Assembly: GCA_905182985.1 (NCBI GenBank)
Contig: CAJJDN010000035.1
Coordinates: forward strand, 62,001 to 126,000
Source of the DNA: Paramecium sonneborni
Taxonomy: Eukaryota; Ciliophora; Oligohymenophorea; Peniculida; Parameciidae
Length of the DNA stretch: 64,000 bases
Direction of reading: 5' to 3'
In this document: positions 22,537 through 34,429 of the stretch, piece after piece
Position numbering within the stretch: the stretch's first letter is position 1
Layout of the letters: each line of letters opens with the position of its first letter
Program-made: the position numbers and the translations under genes
Notes under the pieces: model-generated
Database searches by the model: none
What the model was told of the DNA's origin: nothing
The model's input: only the letters and a program-made list of their open reading frames with translations

Positions 22537-25142
22537 TTTTAAAGATATTTAAATTATTTAATCGTGATAAATCAGATAGGGAATAATAAAAGTTGGTGGA
22601 TGATTATAATTTTTATATATAAATTATAATAAATCTAATGACTAAGAAGTAAACAATATCAATATAACAATAAATCTTAGTGGGAACTCAAATTGTAGAG
22701 TATTCTTGGTTTAGATAACATAAAACAATATATGAATCACCATCCAATCAATGGAAGTGGTTACTTTTTGATAATTTTGAATATTTCCTTATTCTCATAT
22801 GACTCATATATTGCATCACTTTTTATTTTATGTATAAACATTCAGTAAGAAAACTACAAATATTATTTTTGAGGAAGCTAATGATGATATGTAAAAAGTA
22901 CTTTGTAAATTATGATGTGGCTCTGTACGTTTAAGTTCAGAATAAAATGAATTACCTAAAAAAGAAACAACATATAGCTTAGAAAATTCTCCAAGAGAAA
23001 AGTTTGTAACTTTAACTCAAAATTTTGTTCCACTCCTGATATATATATACTTTAAGTATTATTTTATTTAAAATGTTATGGAAAATTAAAATCCATAATT
23101 TTAAGCTTTTAAATAATCATTCATAAATAATTCGTGTTACTTAATAGAAAATTTAGCAATTTACATCTCACTACCAGACAATTATAACTTTCATTTGATC
23201 TTAACCGGATAAGATTTTTACAAAAAAATATTCTTGAAAATTAATTAACAAAAGTTAGATTTATGATTATACTTAAGGCTTAAGTCCAAGTGAATTTTTT
23301 CATTAATTAAATTAAATGTAAAAGAAAGGTCCCATCAATCATCTTCCTTTTCCTATTCACAAAAAAGACATTAGTAAGGGCTAACCAGCTTACTACCTGG
23401 ACTCCTCATTCATTTTTATCTAAAGTGAATATTCTGTTGTCCAATTTTCTAACTATGTCTTCTGAGCTTTTTATCCACCCATTTTTCATTTTTATATTTT
23501 ACACAAATATATTTTTCCTTTTACCTTGCATTTTTATCAATAGTTATTGTAGAGATATTTTAGGTTTGATGAATAATAAATTTCTCAATTTACTAAAAAT
23601 TAATTATTTGAATATCGATATTAATTTTAACTACTAAATTAATTAAAATCTTATGAGAAAAGTAATTAGAGGCTTTTGAACTGTCAACAGAATTCTAAAA
23701 GAGGATTATCTAGTTCTTCATCTTTAAAAGTAGTCTAATATTGCTTTAACTGATGGTGTTGATGTACAAGATTAAGACATGCCTGCTTGTTATGATGGAA
23801 CATTTGGATATTAGAAAATATCGGCTTAGAATGTTCAAAATAAAGAAAAAATTAATAAATTTTTGCTTTTATTTGATTCTTAGATATGATTTATTTTGAT
23901 TCAGTATTAAATAAATTTATAATAAAAAATATAATTAAAATATTAAAAAAAATTGTTTTTAATTATGTTCTTTGAGATAATAAAATTTAGGAGTTTTTTA
24001 TACAATAATGGAATTAATAACCTGATTTATGAATATTCTTTTAAGGCTCCGATAAAATAAAGATATTTAAACAAAATAATAATAAACATAATATCGAAAT
24101 ATTCATGGAGATTGGCAAAACGAATATTTCAAACATAATTTTATATTCTCAATTTCATTAGAAGTATTTTTTCTCTTGACCATCATTCATTTTAAATTAA
24201 AATCCATTTTCTAATGTTATTTTATGATGAATCATTTATTATATGCTCAAAAAATCTTTAAGAAAGTTATTTAAATGTATCTTCAGCCTCATTATATTCA
24301 ATATCATTTTCATTTGAAATGTTAAATAGTTTTATAATGCTTTTAGAAAATTTTGCATTGTATTAAATTTTCTTATAATGATCAAAATTCGATATTATTT
24401 TTTAAATTGTAAAAGCAAAATTCAATTATTTAACAACCTAATTATGAGTATATTTAACTTAAGTTGGAGATAAGTTTTATTGTAAATTTGTTATCGTTGA
24501 GACAAACTTTCTTCAAGTAAGACTTATATATCAACAATCTTATTAGAAGCATTTTCAAATTAAGTAATTAAAGAAATGCTTTTTAAAAACATTTTTTTTT
24601 CAAAAAACTAATCTATATTGTAAAAAATAAAAATAATTTTATAATCGATTTTTAAGTTTTTTTGTATATATTTATCGAATTTAATTAAGATGATTACTAT
24701 AGCCTTTCCTTAATTTTTGAACTAAGAGTTTATAAAAGTCTTAAAAAAGTGATGAGTTAATTATATTTTTAACATTATTCGATATGATGTTTATTAAATC
24801 ATTTTTATTAATTTATTTAATATAACAAAAATCATATTTATTAAGATATTCCTCCTATTTTTCAATAATGAGAAGTTTTATTATTTGAGAGTTGCCAAAA
24901 CCTAAATATGAGAATTTTTTGACTTCTAAAAAAAATTTAGATAAAATTTTCAACGATAATATTTATAAGTTAAATAAATAAAAAATAGTGATAAAAAAAA
25001 TATTTGATATGAAACATAAAATTCTTTTCAATAATTTGTTTGAATAATGATTATTATTAAATTTAAATCTATAACATAACAACTTATCAATATAGCAATA
25101 ATTTATATAAAAAGAGCCTTCATTAATAAAAATTAAAAATAC
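22537..25142. other. 2.6-kb gene-poor interval with decayed-looking ORF fragments
   Basis: A plus-strand frame at about 22790-23280 reads like coding sequence (RLSSEQNELPKKETTYSLE and similar) but is cut by TGA and has no clean start; around 23690-23890 another stretch (DMPACYDGTFGYQK) is cut the same way. The part from about 23990 onward resembles 35560-35950, upstream of antigen C, and so belongs to the antigen-family flank. No intact gene was found. Confidence 0.5.
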
Positions 25143-25538
25143 ATGATCTCAGAAATTAATAATTCAGAAACTGATGTCTATATGTTAACTACAGGTGAAG
25201 AATTTCAAAATTATGAATGTCGAATATAAGATAACAAGCTAAATTTTGATTTAAAAACAAAATCAATTCAAAAGAAAAAAAAAGCGAAGCCATTCACGAA
25301 AGAAGAAGATCAATTACTACTTTTGCAAGTAGTGAGGATAGGAAAGAGATTTGAAGCTATTGCAAGGAATTTTCCTAAAAGATCTAAACATGAACTTAAA
25401 AATAGATACTACACTTTCTTAAGAGATAGAGAAAACGAGATTTTTGATCCAAAGTATCATAATCATAATAATTAGGTGCTTATACTATATTTCACATCCA
25501 ATTCCGAAGAAAAATAAAGACCAAACAATCTTGCATGA
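25143..25538 (+). CDS. Small Myb/SANT-domain protein
   Basis: 131 aa, no intron. A single Myb-like domain at about residues 55-105: KAKPFTKEEDQLLLLQVVRI, then GKRFEAIARNFPKRSKHELK and NRYYTFLRD. The first tryptophan of the repeat is replaced by Phe, the central one by Phe, and the third by Tyr, as is usual in divergent SANT repeats. A lysine run precedes it. This is consistent with DNA binding or a chromatin factor with one repeat. The acidic N-terminus (SEINNSETDVYML) could be an activation or interaction region. It stands alone in the gene-poor region before the antigen cluster. Target unknown. Confidence 0.8.
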
Positions 25539-26997
25539 ATTAAATTTATAATTGAAAAATATTGTTATGGAAGAGGAATTTAAGCAAATTTTGGGAAAAT
25601 TTATTGTTCAAGTTAACAATTTGTTCTCATTTACAAAAACTGTTCTATAATGAATTTGATTTTAAATATTTTATTATATTAGAGTCATGTTTTATTTATC
25701 AACCTAAAAATATCGTCAATATGTTACAATTTTATAAAAAAATTTGATAATAGAGTTCATAATTCACAATGTTAATGTTTGTTAAGTCTTATATTCATAA
25801 TTGAAGGAATATTAAAAATTTTCATAACAAATAAACCGTACAATAATTATAAAATAATAATATAAATAAATTTTTAATATATTACTGTTTTTGATTTATA
25901 TGACAAAAATACTTACCTATAAATTTTTTTCTCATTAATGGTATTCTCAATGTTTAAATAACATCTTTATATATTATGTTTATTAATAACCACATATTTT
26001 TGATTTTCAATTTAAAATTAGAATACTCAATAAGTGTTCAAAAACTTTTATGAAGACCTTTGAATTTAGAAATAATCTACTTTTTTGGAGGACAATAATA
26101 GAAATACTTTAGTGTAATTTCAAAAAAATATTTCGAACATAATTACTTTTAAAGCATTATTTAGAATGCATTTTTAATTTTAATGAACACAAGAAGTCGT
26201 TATAATAAAAAAAGATTTTATATTTTATTGAAGTGTTTTTTAAACCCTATTACTCTTCTTGTTAAACAATTATTGTATTTTTAAAAATTAGATTAAATCT
26301 TAATCCATAATAATTATAAAGTGCTTTGCTTTTTTACAAAAAAAGTTTAATTAACTTTTTTATTTTGATTCTAAAATCTTAAGGTCTTTATCATTTTCGA
26401 TTATATACAACATATATATGAAAGATATTTCCCAATTGAGAAGCATAAAAAAATAAATATATACTGAAAATTTATAAAAATAAAATGAATCTGGTTTTTG
26501 TATTTTAAATTGAAATGATTTGTTTCCTCTTTTTTTATTCTTCTATTAAGACTAAAAGCTAACTAATATAATTTTCTCTTTAACAGGTTTAAATTAAAGG
26601 TTTCCTGAAAAAAAAAAATAAGTTAAATATTCAAGTTAAAAATCTTTAAAATTATAATCTCAAGAATAGTAATGATGCATGAGTATTGTATTTTGTCTTT
26701 ATTTCATATTTAAAGCCTATATTATTTTTAAAATGATTGAAAACACATGGATTGCCTAAATATAGATCTATCTATGAAAATTAAAAGGAGCGTGTTGCCT
26801 TAGAGAGAAATAACCACCAAAGAGTGATAATTCAACTTGAGAATGCAGATTTTTTTAAGCGAATTACCTTAGAAGCCTTAAAGTGAATATTAAAAATATA
26901 ATAAAATTTAAGGCTGAGGACAACAAAAATAAAGTATAAGTTTGGATTATATTTATGTATTAATTCATTATTATAGTTTCTTGGGTGCTTTTTAGGT
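25539..26997. other. Non-coding flank of antigen A
   Basis: No gene supported. From about 26540 it shares segments with the flanks of antigen B (about 30890-31090) and C (about 36300-36430), such as AAGTTAAATATTCAAGTTAA and the following 60-100 bp. Confidence 0.55.
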
Positions 26998-27193
26998 GAT
27001 CAAACTAGACCTTCGAATAAAAATTAAAATAAAAAATCTAAATTTTCTTAATTTATTTGGTTATAAACAATTATTTAGAATAACTGATAAAAATAATTTA
27101 ATTAAAAAAAATTTGGAAAAGTGATTTACCTGTAGCTCTTTATAAACTGATTATAAAAATTTTTAATTTTATTACTAATAATAAAAAAATTAA
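26998..27193 (+). promoter_or_regulatory. Shared 5' block of surface antigens, copy A
   Basis: The 196 bp before antigen A align with the upstream sequence of antigens B and C. The best conserved core is at 27121-27158: GTGATTTACCTGTAGCTCTT then TATAAACTGATTATAAAA, including a TATA-like TTTATAAA about 50 bp before the ATG. Conservation in a genome with otherwise drifting spacers suggests promoter or 5' UTR function, or recent duplication. Confidence 0.6.
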
Positions 27194-27997
27194 ATGAAGA
27201 CATAAATATTGCTGATAGCTATGATATCTGTTTCATTCCAAGCTTTGACTGCTACAAATGAATGTGTTTGCGAAGATTTTGCAGTGACTGATTGCAAAAC
27301 TGAGTATGGATGTGTTTGGACAGAAAGTGATTCTTCTTGTGCTGCAAAAAAAGTTGATTGCACAACTTTAACAACACAAAAAACATGTGATGATGAATCA
27401 ACATGTGCTTGGACTGATTCAACTTCAAAATGTGCAACTTTCACAAAATGTGAAGATTATGTTGTCTCAGTTGCTGATTAATGTATGGAAAAAAGTGGTA
27501 CCTGTGTTGCAGGAACTACTACTGATGGAAAAACCACATGTAAAACTTAAGCTGCCACAACTGTCACTTGTACAAGTTTCTCATCTGCAGCTGATTGCAA
27601 CTATAAAAGGCCAAGCAATACTGCCACTTGCTGGTTCAAAGGAAGTGCTTGTGAATCAATCGATACTTCTAAATGTTCAACAATCACAGTTCAAGATTTA
27701 TGTGCAGGTGATTGTAAATGGGAAACTGATAAGTGTGCTGTAAAAACATGCGCTGACTTTAAAACTGCTGATGATTGTGATACAGTCTCATTAGATGATG
27801 GATCAGGTGTTACTATTTGTACTTGGGGTACTGCTTGTGCTGAAGCTGCTGATGTTAGTGCTTTAACCAAAGACAATTGCTTAAAAAAAACATCAGGTTA
27901 TTATTATTGGGATGGAAGTGCCTGCTCAGAATGCGAAGGATCAAGTAATTCATACATTTTGGCTTTCATTGGATTCATAGTCATGCTTATGTTCTGA
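27194..27997 (+). CDS. Surface antigen A: Cys-rich, GPI-type
   Basis: 267 aa without introns. It has a signal peptide (MKTQILLIAMISVSFQALTA), then repeated cysteine modules of the form C.W....C followed by K..C..F (CVWTESDSSCAAKKVDC, CAWTDSTSKCATFTKC, CKWETDKCAVKTC), a segment YYYWDGSACSECEGSS, and a C-terminal hydrophobic tail SYILAFIGFIVMLMF suited to GPI-anchor transfer. This fits Paramecium surface-antigen proteins in a mini form; full-size immobilization antigens are several times longer. GC content is higher than the surroundings, as expected for antigen genes. It stops TGA right after the hydrophobic tail. It is the intact member of the A/B/C family. Confidence 0.85.
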
Positions 27998-28491
27998 TTC
28001 AGTATTCATATATATTAAATTATCCATTCATAATTTTTAATTACAATTAAATTAAATACATTATTCGTAATTAATCAATAGGCTAACATATTCTGCTAAT
28101 CAAAACAAGATACAAACCTTAAAAGCTGGGTTGCTCTGGTAACACATAATGCAGTCTAGTCGATATTTTATCTTAACATTTCGATGATTTATCTAATTAA
28201 ATAGCTTAATCTGAAGATAAAATCAAACAAAGCAAATCTAAAATTTCCATCCTTAAATTTTATATAGCCTTTAAATGGGAAATTTCATAATCTTTATTGT
28301 CTAATAGTAGGTTAATTGCCTACTCAATTTAAAGAATCATTGCATCAAAAGATCAAATTAATGTTCCAAGATCTAGAAAATAAAATTAAATTAAAAATTA
28401 AAAATAAGCAAAGTTGATCATAATATATTAGGGTGCATAAGATATTTGAAATATGCTATTGATAAAAATGAATATACAACTGTAAGCTCAA
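27998..28491. other. 3' flank of antigen A
   Basis: The first 40 bp after the stop (ATATATTAAATTATCCATTC...) are shared with antigens B and C. The remainder is open in one plus frame as far as about 28700 but has no ATG, so I do not call a gene. Confidence 0.5.
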
Positions 28492-29562
28492 TCAAAATAA
28501 ATACATTTTAGATTTGGATGATGTATTTATCTTAAGAATTGGATATGATACATTTATTAACTGTATCACCATTTTAAATATTTAGCCTAATTAGAGGATT
28601 AAAAACATCTACCTTTATCTAATCTCCCTAATATAAATAAAAATTAAGAATAAAATCAAAAAAGGTTGTATGTGTAAAAAATACTATTAAAGGGCTAAGA
28701 ATTGGTTGAATAAATAAGACGCAATATCAGGAAACGGGAAGTGATAAAGAAGTTTAGAGTGACTATACCAGATAAAGAAATTATAAGAAAACTATGGAAT
28801 AAGCATTGTATAATTTAGCGGAGTATTTGGGTTTTATTGATAGAAAGAGGCATTTAAAAAGTTTTAGAAAATGACTATTTTAAACTAAGCTAAGAAAGAA
28901 GCTGGAATTTTTGCTATTGTAATTATTATGAAGGTGACTTCATTAAAGAGCTAAAAATAGAAATTGTTGTGATAAAGGAACTAAATCATTATTTCAACTA
29001 GGAATATATAGTCCTTTTATCTACTCCAACTTACTTTAAGATAGATCTAAGATATTTAAAATCTTGTGTCAAATATTAAAGCTATAGCTTTTGACGGAAT
29101 ATCAAATTTTTTTTAGACAGAACTTAAAAAAAGTTATTTGGGAACTTCTGGAACAATAGAACTCTCGAGATAAATAATGATATCGATTGTGCTCACATAA
29201 TTCCATTTAATAAATTTTACACAGAAATCCTTGGTTAAACGTAATTCAAACTTATAACAATCTTTAGCCCTTTATTTAAATTCCTTGAATTAGCATTTAT
29301 GGAAATAATTCAGAAGTATTGCTAAAATCATCTTTAATATGATTGGTGAATTGAATGATAGGAAGACAAAAAGGGCGAAAAGTGATTTTGAGAGGAAAAT
29401 TGATTAGAGAGTGTTTGAATATTAAATTATATTTTACTGTGTGATTGGTTCCTCTTGACCGAAATCCTCATTTTTCTTCGAATGAAAATTTAATCGACAT
29501 AATTACACTTTTTTTCCATTACATCGCTAACTTCTTTATTTATTAAATTAAATTTGTTACAT
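28492..29562 (-). CDS. Hypothetical ORF, 356 aa, doubtful
   Basis: A long TGA-free minus frame from ATG 29562 to TGA 28492 without introns. The product is rich in Phe, Leu and Ile with a few charged stretches (KEFKQRAKDCYKFELRLTKD). No family match. On the opposite strand shorter coding-like pieces also occur, for example 28710-28870 (a charged stretch containing YTRQRNYKKTMEQALYNLAE) and 28475-29096, in different frames. The picture could be one real gene on either strand or a decayed one; I cannot choose from sequence alone. Confidence 0.3.
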
Positions 29563-30165
29563 TTCTTAAATTTGTTTATAATACTCCTAAACCTTGTCTA
29601 ATATAACTTAGATGAATTTTTACAAGAGTTCTCTAAAAATTCAAATAAAGTTTTTGATGTAAAAGCTTTTGTATATGAACTAGTCTTCTTCTCCCATCAT
29701 AGGAATAAGGTTTTAGTGTGCTTAAAATTAATTGACATTGCAATATTTTATAATGAATCTTTTAGTAAAAGAAGAAATCTTGGAAAATTTCTCTTCCATA
29801 ATTAAAACGATAATTATAATCCTAACATACTTGATTACCCTATAATAGAAATGAGCTTTTACTTAGGAATCCTATTAATAAAAATCATCAGTCAAGTGAC
29901 ACACAAATAAAACACAAGAATGAGAGAAAATAACAATGCTCAATAAAGAGAATTGTTGATAAAATAAAAAGTAATTTAAAAACATCTGAAGGTTTTTAGA
30001 ATTTTAGAAATTATCCTATCATGGAGGGGAAATTTGTATCTAACATCCAAGAAAGGTAACATGTTTACACATTTAAGAAGATCATATTTGAATTTATTTT
30101 TAGAATATTTTAAAAATAGATGCGAAATTAAAATCTAATAAAAAATTTTAAGTAATCTATCATGA
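29482..30165 (+). CDS. Hypothetical ORF, 227 aa, doubtful
   Basis: A plus frame from ATG 29482 to TGA 30163-30165, 228 codons. It has a hydrophobic N-terminal third (SLTSLFIKLNLLHFLNLF), then a more polar region (DEFLQEFSKNSNKVFDVKAF, TRMRENNNAQQRELL). No domain is recognised. It overlaps the first 80 bases of the minus ORF at 28492-29562. In DNA this poor in TGA such a frame can arise by chance, so it is kept as a low-confidence call. Confidence 0.3.
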
Positions 30166-30472
30166 ATACAATAATTTATAAAAAGAAAGGATTTTGATTA
30201 TGTTCATTATTGCTAGGTATTTAATTATTAATATTAATAATATCATGACTACTGCATATCATCACTATCATAAACATTTTTTTATATTTAATCTTAATTT
30301 ATCTTACACGATACAGTTCAATAAGCTCATAGGTCTGATTTAATTATTTCAAATTTATCTTCAATTAATAAATTCTTTCCATAAGTAAATGCAGTCTTAT
30401 TAGAACAAATTGAAATTTATTAAACTAAATTTTAGTTAATTATGGTAGAAAGTATTTTCTACCCAACTTTAT

Positions 30473-31717
30473 AATATTATATCATACATTTTGGATTTTA
30501 AAATTAAATAATGATTTGAATAAAATTAATTAGGAAATAAAAGAAGGCATTTTAACAAAAAGGAATTTGTGATTTCTTGAAGAATTTAAAAAATCAATAT
30601 TTATAATAAATCTTCTTGATAACTCCTAAATCTTTTTTAATTAGATGATATCTTAATCTAAATAAATTTTAAATTTCCTAGAAAACAAATTATATATAAA
30701 AATATTTCTAAATAGAAAAGAATAATAAAATAGATAAAATTTGAAAATTTTTATAATAATAGGAATCATATTTTGTAAATTAAATCAAAAGGATTTATAT
30801 TTCTTTTTCTTATCTATCAAATTAAGATTCCAAGCCTACTTATCAATTATTGGTCCAAAAATTTGATTTTAAGATTAATTGTAAAAGAAAAAGTTAAAAA
30901 TTCAAGTTAAAAAAATCAAATTCAATTTTAAAGTCAGAATCTTCTAATTTAGAATTTCAAGGATTATTAATAGAGTATGATTATTCTATTTTATCTTTAT
31001 TTCATATTTAAAGATTTCTATTCTAAAAATAATAAAAAAATGATCTGCCTTTTATAGAACGTTGAAAATTTTAGAGGTGTTATGCTGTCCGGTTGAGAAA
31101 CAACTTTTAAGCAATAGTAATCAGAAATTAGGAAGTAGAATGTTTTAAGCTAGTATTATATATGAAGCTTTAAAAGAAAAAAATTGAAATTTATTTCATA
31201 TTAGACTGATGAAAGGGTAAGGTTAGGATTACTTTATGAATTAATTCATGCTTTTAAATGATTAAACAAAATCTTTGAATAAAAAATAAAATAAAAAATC
31301 AAATTTTTCTTAATATATTTGGTTTTAAACAATTATTTAAATAATTGATAAAAATGATTTAATTTAATAAATTTTGAAAAAGTGATTTACCTGTAGCTCT
31401 TTATAAACTGATTATAAAATTATTTAAATGTTATCAATAATAAGATAATAAAATGAAAACAATGATTTGTTTGGACAGATTCTTGTGCTGCTAAAACAGC
31501 TGCTGATTGCACAACATTTGAAACTTGATCAACATGTGACAGCAAACTAACATATGCCAGGAATAATAATCTGTGCGCAACTTTCACGAAATGTGCTGAT
31601 TATACTGTAACAGATTCTGCATAATGTTTTTCAATGAATATCAACTCCATGCCATCATATTATGTAAATGGAACATATCCATGTAGAGATTTCCAAAAAT
31701 ATTCAGAATACAAGGAG
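30473..31717. repeat. Contig-end overlap copy 1 (1245 bp)
   Basis: Identical to 31719-32963 (offset 1246) and ending at the N at 31718. It contains the upstream flank and first 265 bases of antigen B. Read as an unmerged contig overlap, not a biological tandem repeat. The 300 bp before it (30166-30472) hold no gene. Confidence 0.9.
31453..31717 (+). pseudogene. Truncated duplicate of antigen B pseudogene
   Basis: Same sequence as 32699-32963, cut by the contig end. It is an artefactual repeat of the pseudogene described at 32699-33267. Confidence 0.85.
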
Positions 31718-31718
31718 N
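31718..31718. other. Single-N scaffold gap
   Basis: One N between two identical 1245-bp copies, so the true gap is negative. Confidence 0.9.
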
Positions 31719-32963
31719 AATATTATATCATACATTTTGGATTTTAAAATTAAATAATGATTTGAATAAAATTAATTAGGAAATAAAAGAAGGCATTTTA
31801 ACAAAAAGGAATTTGTGATTTCTTGAAGAATTTAAAAAATCAATATTTATAATAAATCTTCTTGATAACTCCTAAATCTTTTTTAATTAGATGATATCTT
31901 AATCTAAATAAATTTTAAATTTCCTAGAAAACAAATTATATATAAAAATATTTCTAAATAGAAAAGAATAATAAAATAGATAAAATTTGAAAATTTTTAT
32001 AATAATAGGAATCATATTTTGTAAATTAAATCAAAAGGATTTATATTTCTTTTTCTTATCTATCAAATTAAGATTCCAAGCCTACTTATCAATTATTGGT
32101 CCAAAAATTTGATTTTAAGATTAATTGTAAAAGAAAAAGTTAAAAATTCAAGTTAAAAAAATCAAATTCAATTTTAAAGTCAGAATCTTCTAATTTAGAA
32201 TTTCAAGGATTATTAATAGAGTATGATTATTCTATTTTATCTTTATTTCATATTTAAAGATTTCTATTCTAAAAATAATAAAAAAATGATCTGCCTTTTA
32301 TAGAACGTTGAAAATTTTAGAGGTGTTATGCTGTCCGGTTGAGAAACAACTTTTAAGCAATAGTAATCAGAAATTAGGAAGTAGAATGTTTTAAGCTAGT
32401 ATTATATATGAAGCTTTAAAAGAAAAAAATTGAAATTTATTTCATATTAGACTGATGAAAGGGTAAGGTTAGGATTACTTTATGAATTAATTCATGCTTT
32501 TAAATGATTAAACAAAATCTTTGAATAAAAAATAAAATAAAAAATCAAATTTTTCTTAATATATTTGGTTTTAAACAATTATTTAAATAATTGATAAAAA
32601 TGATTTAATTTAATAAATTTTGAAAAAGTGATTTACCTGTAGCTCTTTATAAACTGATTATAAAATTATTTAAATGTTATCAATAATAAGATAATAAAAT
32701 GAAAACAATGATTTGTTTGGACAGATTCTTGTGCTGCTAAAACAGCTGCTGATTGCACAACATTTGAAACTTGATCAACATGTGACAGCAAACTAACATA
32801 TGCCAGGAATAATAATCTGTGCGCAACTTTCACGAAATGTGCTGATTATACTGTAACAGATTCTGCATAATGTTTTTCAATGAATATCAACTCCATGCCA
32901 TCATATTATGTAAATGGAACATATCCATGTAGAGATTTCCAAAAATATTCAGAATACAAGGAG
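31719..32963. repeat. Contig-end overlap copy 2 (1245 bp)
   Basis: Second copy of 30473-31717. The sequence continues into the rest of the antigen B pseudogene. Confidence 0.9.
32504..32698 (+). promoter_or_regulatory. Shared 5' block of surface antigens, copy B
   Basis: Almost identical to the block before antigen C (36656-36844), with the core GTGATTTACCTGTAGCTCTT at about 32628. It precedes a dead gene, so conservation here reflects recent duplication rather than selection. It also appears at 31258-31452 in the artefactual copy. Confidence 0.6.
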
Positions 32964-33267
32964 TCAACTGATTGTGTAATGATGCTGAAATATAAATGAA
33001 GGTTTTGCTGATTAGAAAAGTGCTTAAACTTGTTTTATTGTTCTAGTAGATGTTTTAACAGGTTTTCATATTTTACTTGGTATTCTACTAATTCACTTAC
33101 GCTGATGCTGATACTGATTATATTAAAACTATTGATGCAACAACTTGCTTTACTTTTACATAAGGAACTTATAATTGGGATGGATCTAGCTGTTCGGTAT
33201 GTTCAGGATCAAGCAGCACTCGTAAATATTAATTTTCATTTGATTACTATTAATGGCTATGTTCTGA
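32699..33267 (+). pseudogene. Surface antigen B, decayed
   Basis: Begins ATGAAAACA like A and C, then jumps directly to the motif that in C encodes the first CVWSDSC module: about 100 bp encoding the rest of the signal peptide and first cysteines are missing. Later pieces match the family (CATFTKC-like, the DYTVTDSAQC-like stretch, and near the end the YNWDGSSCSVCSGSSS-like segment), but they lie in different frames and in-frame TGA occurs within the second module (ACTTGATCAACATG). The final GGCTATGTTCTGA equals the stop of antigen A. No functional surface protein can be made from this copy. Confidence 0.8.
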
Positions 33268-34047
33268 TTCATTATTCATATATATTAAATTATCCATTCA
33301 TAATAAATTACTATTTAATAAGTCTAAGAATAAAGAAACCGAAATAATTAAGGGTGATCTCTAAATATAAACATAACAAGTTGATTCTAATTATTTAGTT
33401 ACAGAAGATTTGTATATTAATTTGTTTTTTTACATAATAATATGAATATTTTCCCTTTGCTTTTAAGATTAACCAATCCTAATTAAAAATTATTGAAATC
33501 TTCATTTGTTGTTAAGGCTATTTCTATTAAAATAATATTATTAGTTGAAGAATTAGGTCTAATACCCACTTTTGCTAAAAATAATTGATCTAAAAATTGA
33601 TATATTTATCTTTTTTAATTCTTTGTGTACATTCTAACTTTTATAATCTTATGCATTTATTTTCATGACATTATTCACAGAATAATTATTGTCATTCGAA
33701 AATATCATGTTATTGATACATCTTATTTATCCATAGTTCTAATCAATATTAATATCGATATTAATCTAATCTATTTATTTTACTATCTCTAATTATGCTC
33801 ATTCTTTCAAATGCATATAAATTAATATTGTAATTTTTATTATTTTTAGAAAATGATTGTAAATTTTATATGTGATATTAAAAATTTATTCAATTTTATT
33901 AAATGTTATTTTCCATATTTTTTTTTTCTCTTTAATTCTTCATCACTAGCAAGTAAAACTATTTTTTTCTGTAAAAGACAATAATTATTCTATAATAATA
34001 AAAATTTCATTTTTATCTGTTTTCTCTTTCGAGATATTTAAATCTCT
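33268..34047. other. 3' flank of antigen B, no gene
   Basis: AT-rich. The first 30 bp match the 3' flanks of A and C; after that no coding sequence is seen. Confidence 0.55.
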
Positions 34048-34359
34048 TCAAAAATAGTTTTTAAATCTACCAAACATTTTGAACTTCTTTTTGATATACT
34101 AATTCAAGTATTTTCTTAATTATTCCAGCTTCACACTAATAACACTCTAATGAAAATTAAATAATTTTGATATGCATTGAAAATATTTCCTTATAACTGT
34201 CTCTGTAGCATCAAAGCTAAGGTTTTCATTTCTTAATTTGATAAAATTTATATTATTTATGGAACCTTTTTAAGTTTTAACTATTTTAGAAATAACTTCT
34301 TTTTTAACAATAACTACATTAATTTTATGATTTTTATTTTATTGTTTTCTTTCTCTCAT
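34048..34359 (-). CDS. Hypothetical ORF, 103 aa, possible gene fragment
   Basis: Open from ATG 34359 to TGA 34048: starts MRERKQQNKNHKINVVIVKK, then NFIKLRNENLSFDATETVIR, and ends KKKFKMFGRFKNYF. The mix of charged and hydrophobic residues is coding-like, but it lies in a duplicated, decaying flank and has no recognised family. It may be the remnant of a larger gene. Low confidence. Confidence 0.28.
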
Positions 34360-34429
34360 TTATTATGAACCCTTTTATAATTAATTAAATAAAGTTATCA
34401 ATCAATTTATTTAAGGAGAAATTTAAACT

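Noticed and set aside
23290..23420. tRNA-like GC-richer patch on the minus strand
   Set aside because: No acceptor stem, D-arm or T-arm could be folded consistently.
23690..23890. Ubiquitin-conjugating enzyme fragment
   Set aside because: Only a vague ILKE...-like start; no active-site Cys or HPN motif was seen.
27190..27990. Small frames on both strands within antigen A
   Set aside because: They are short shadows of the 267-aa antigen frame.
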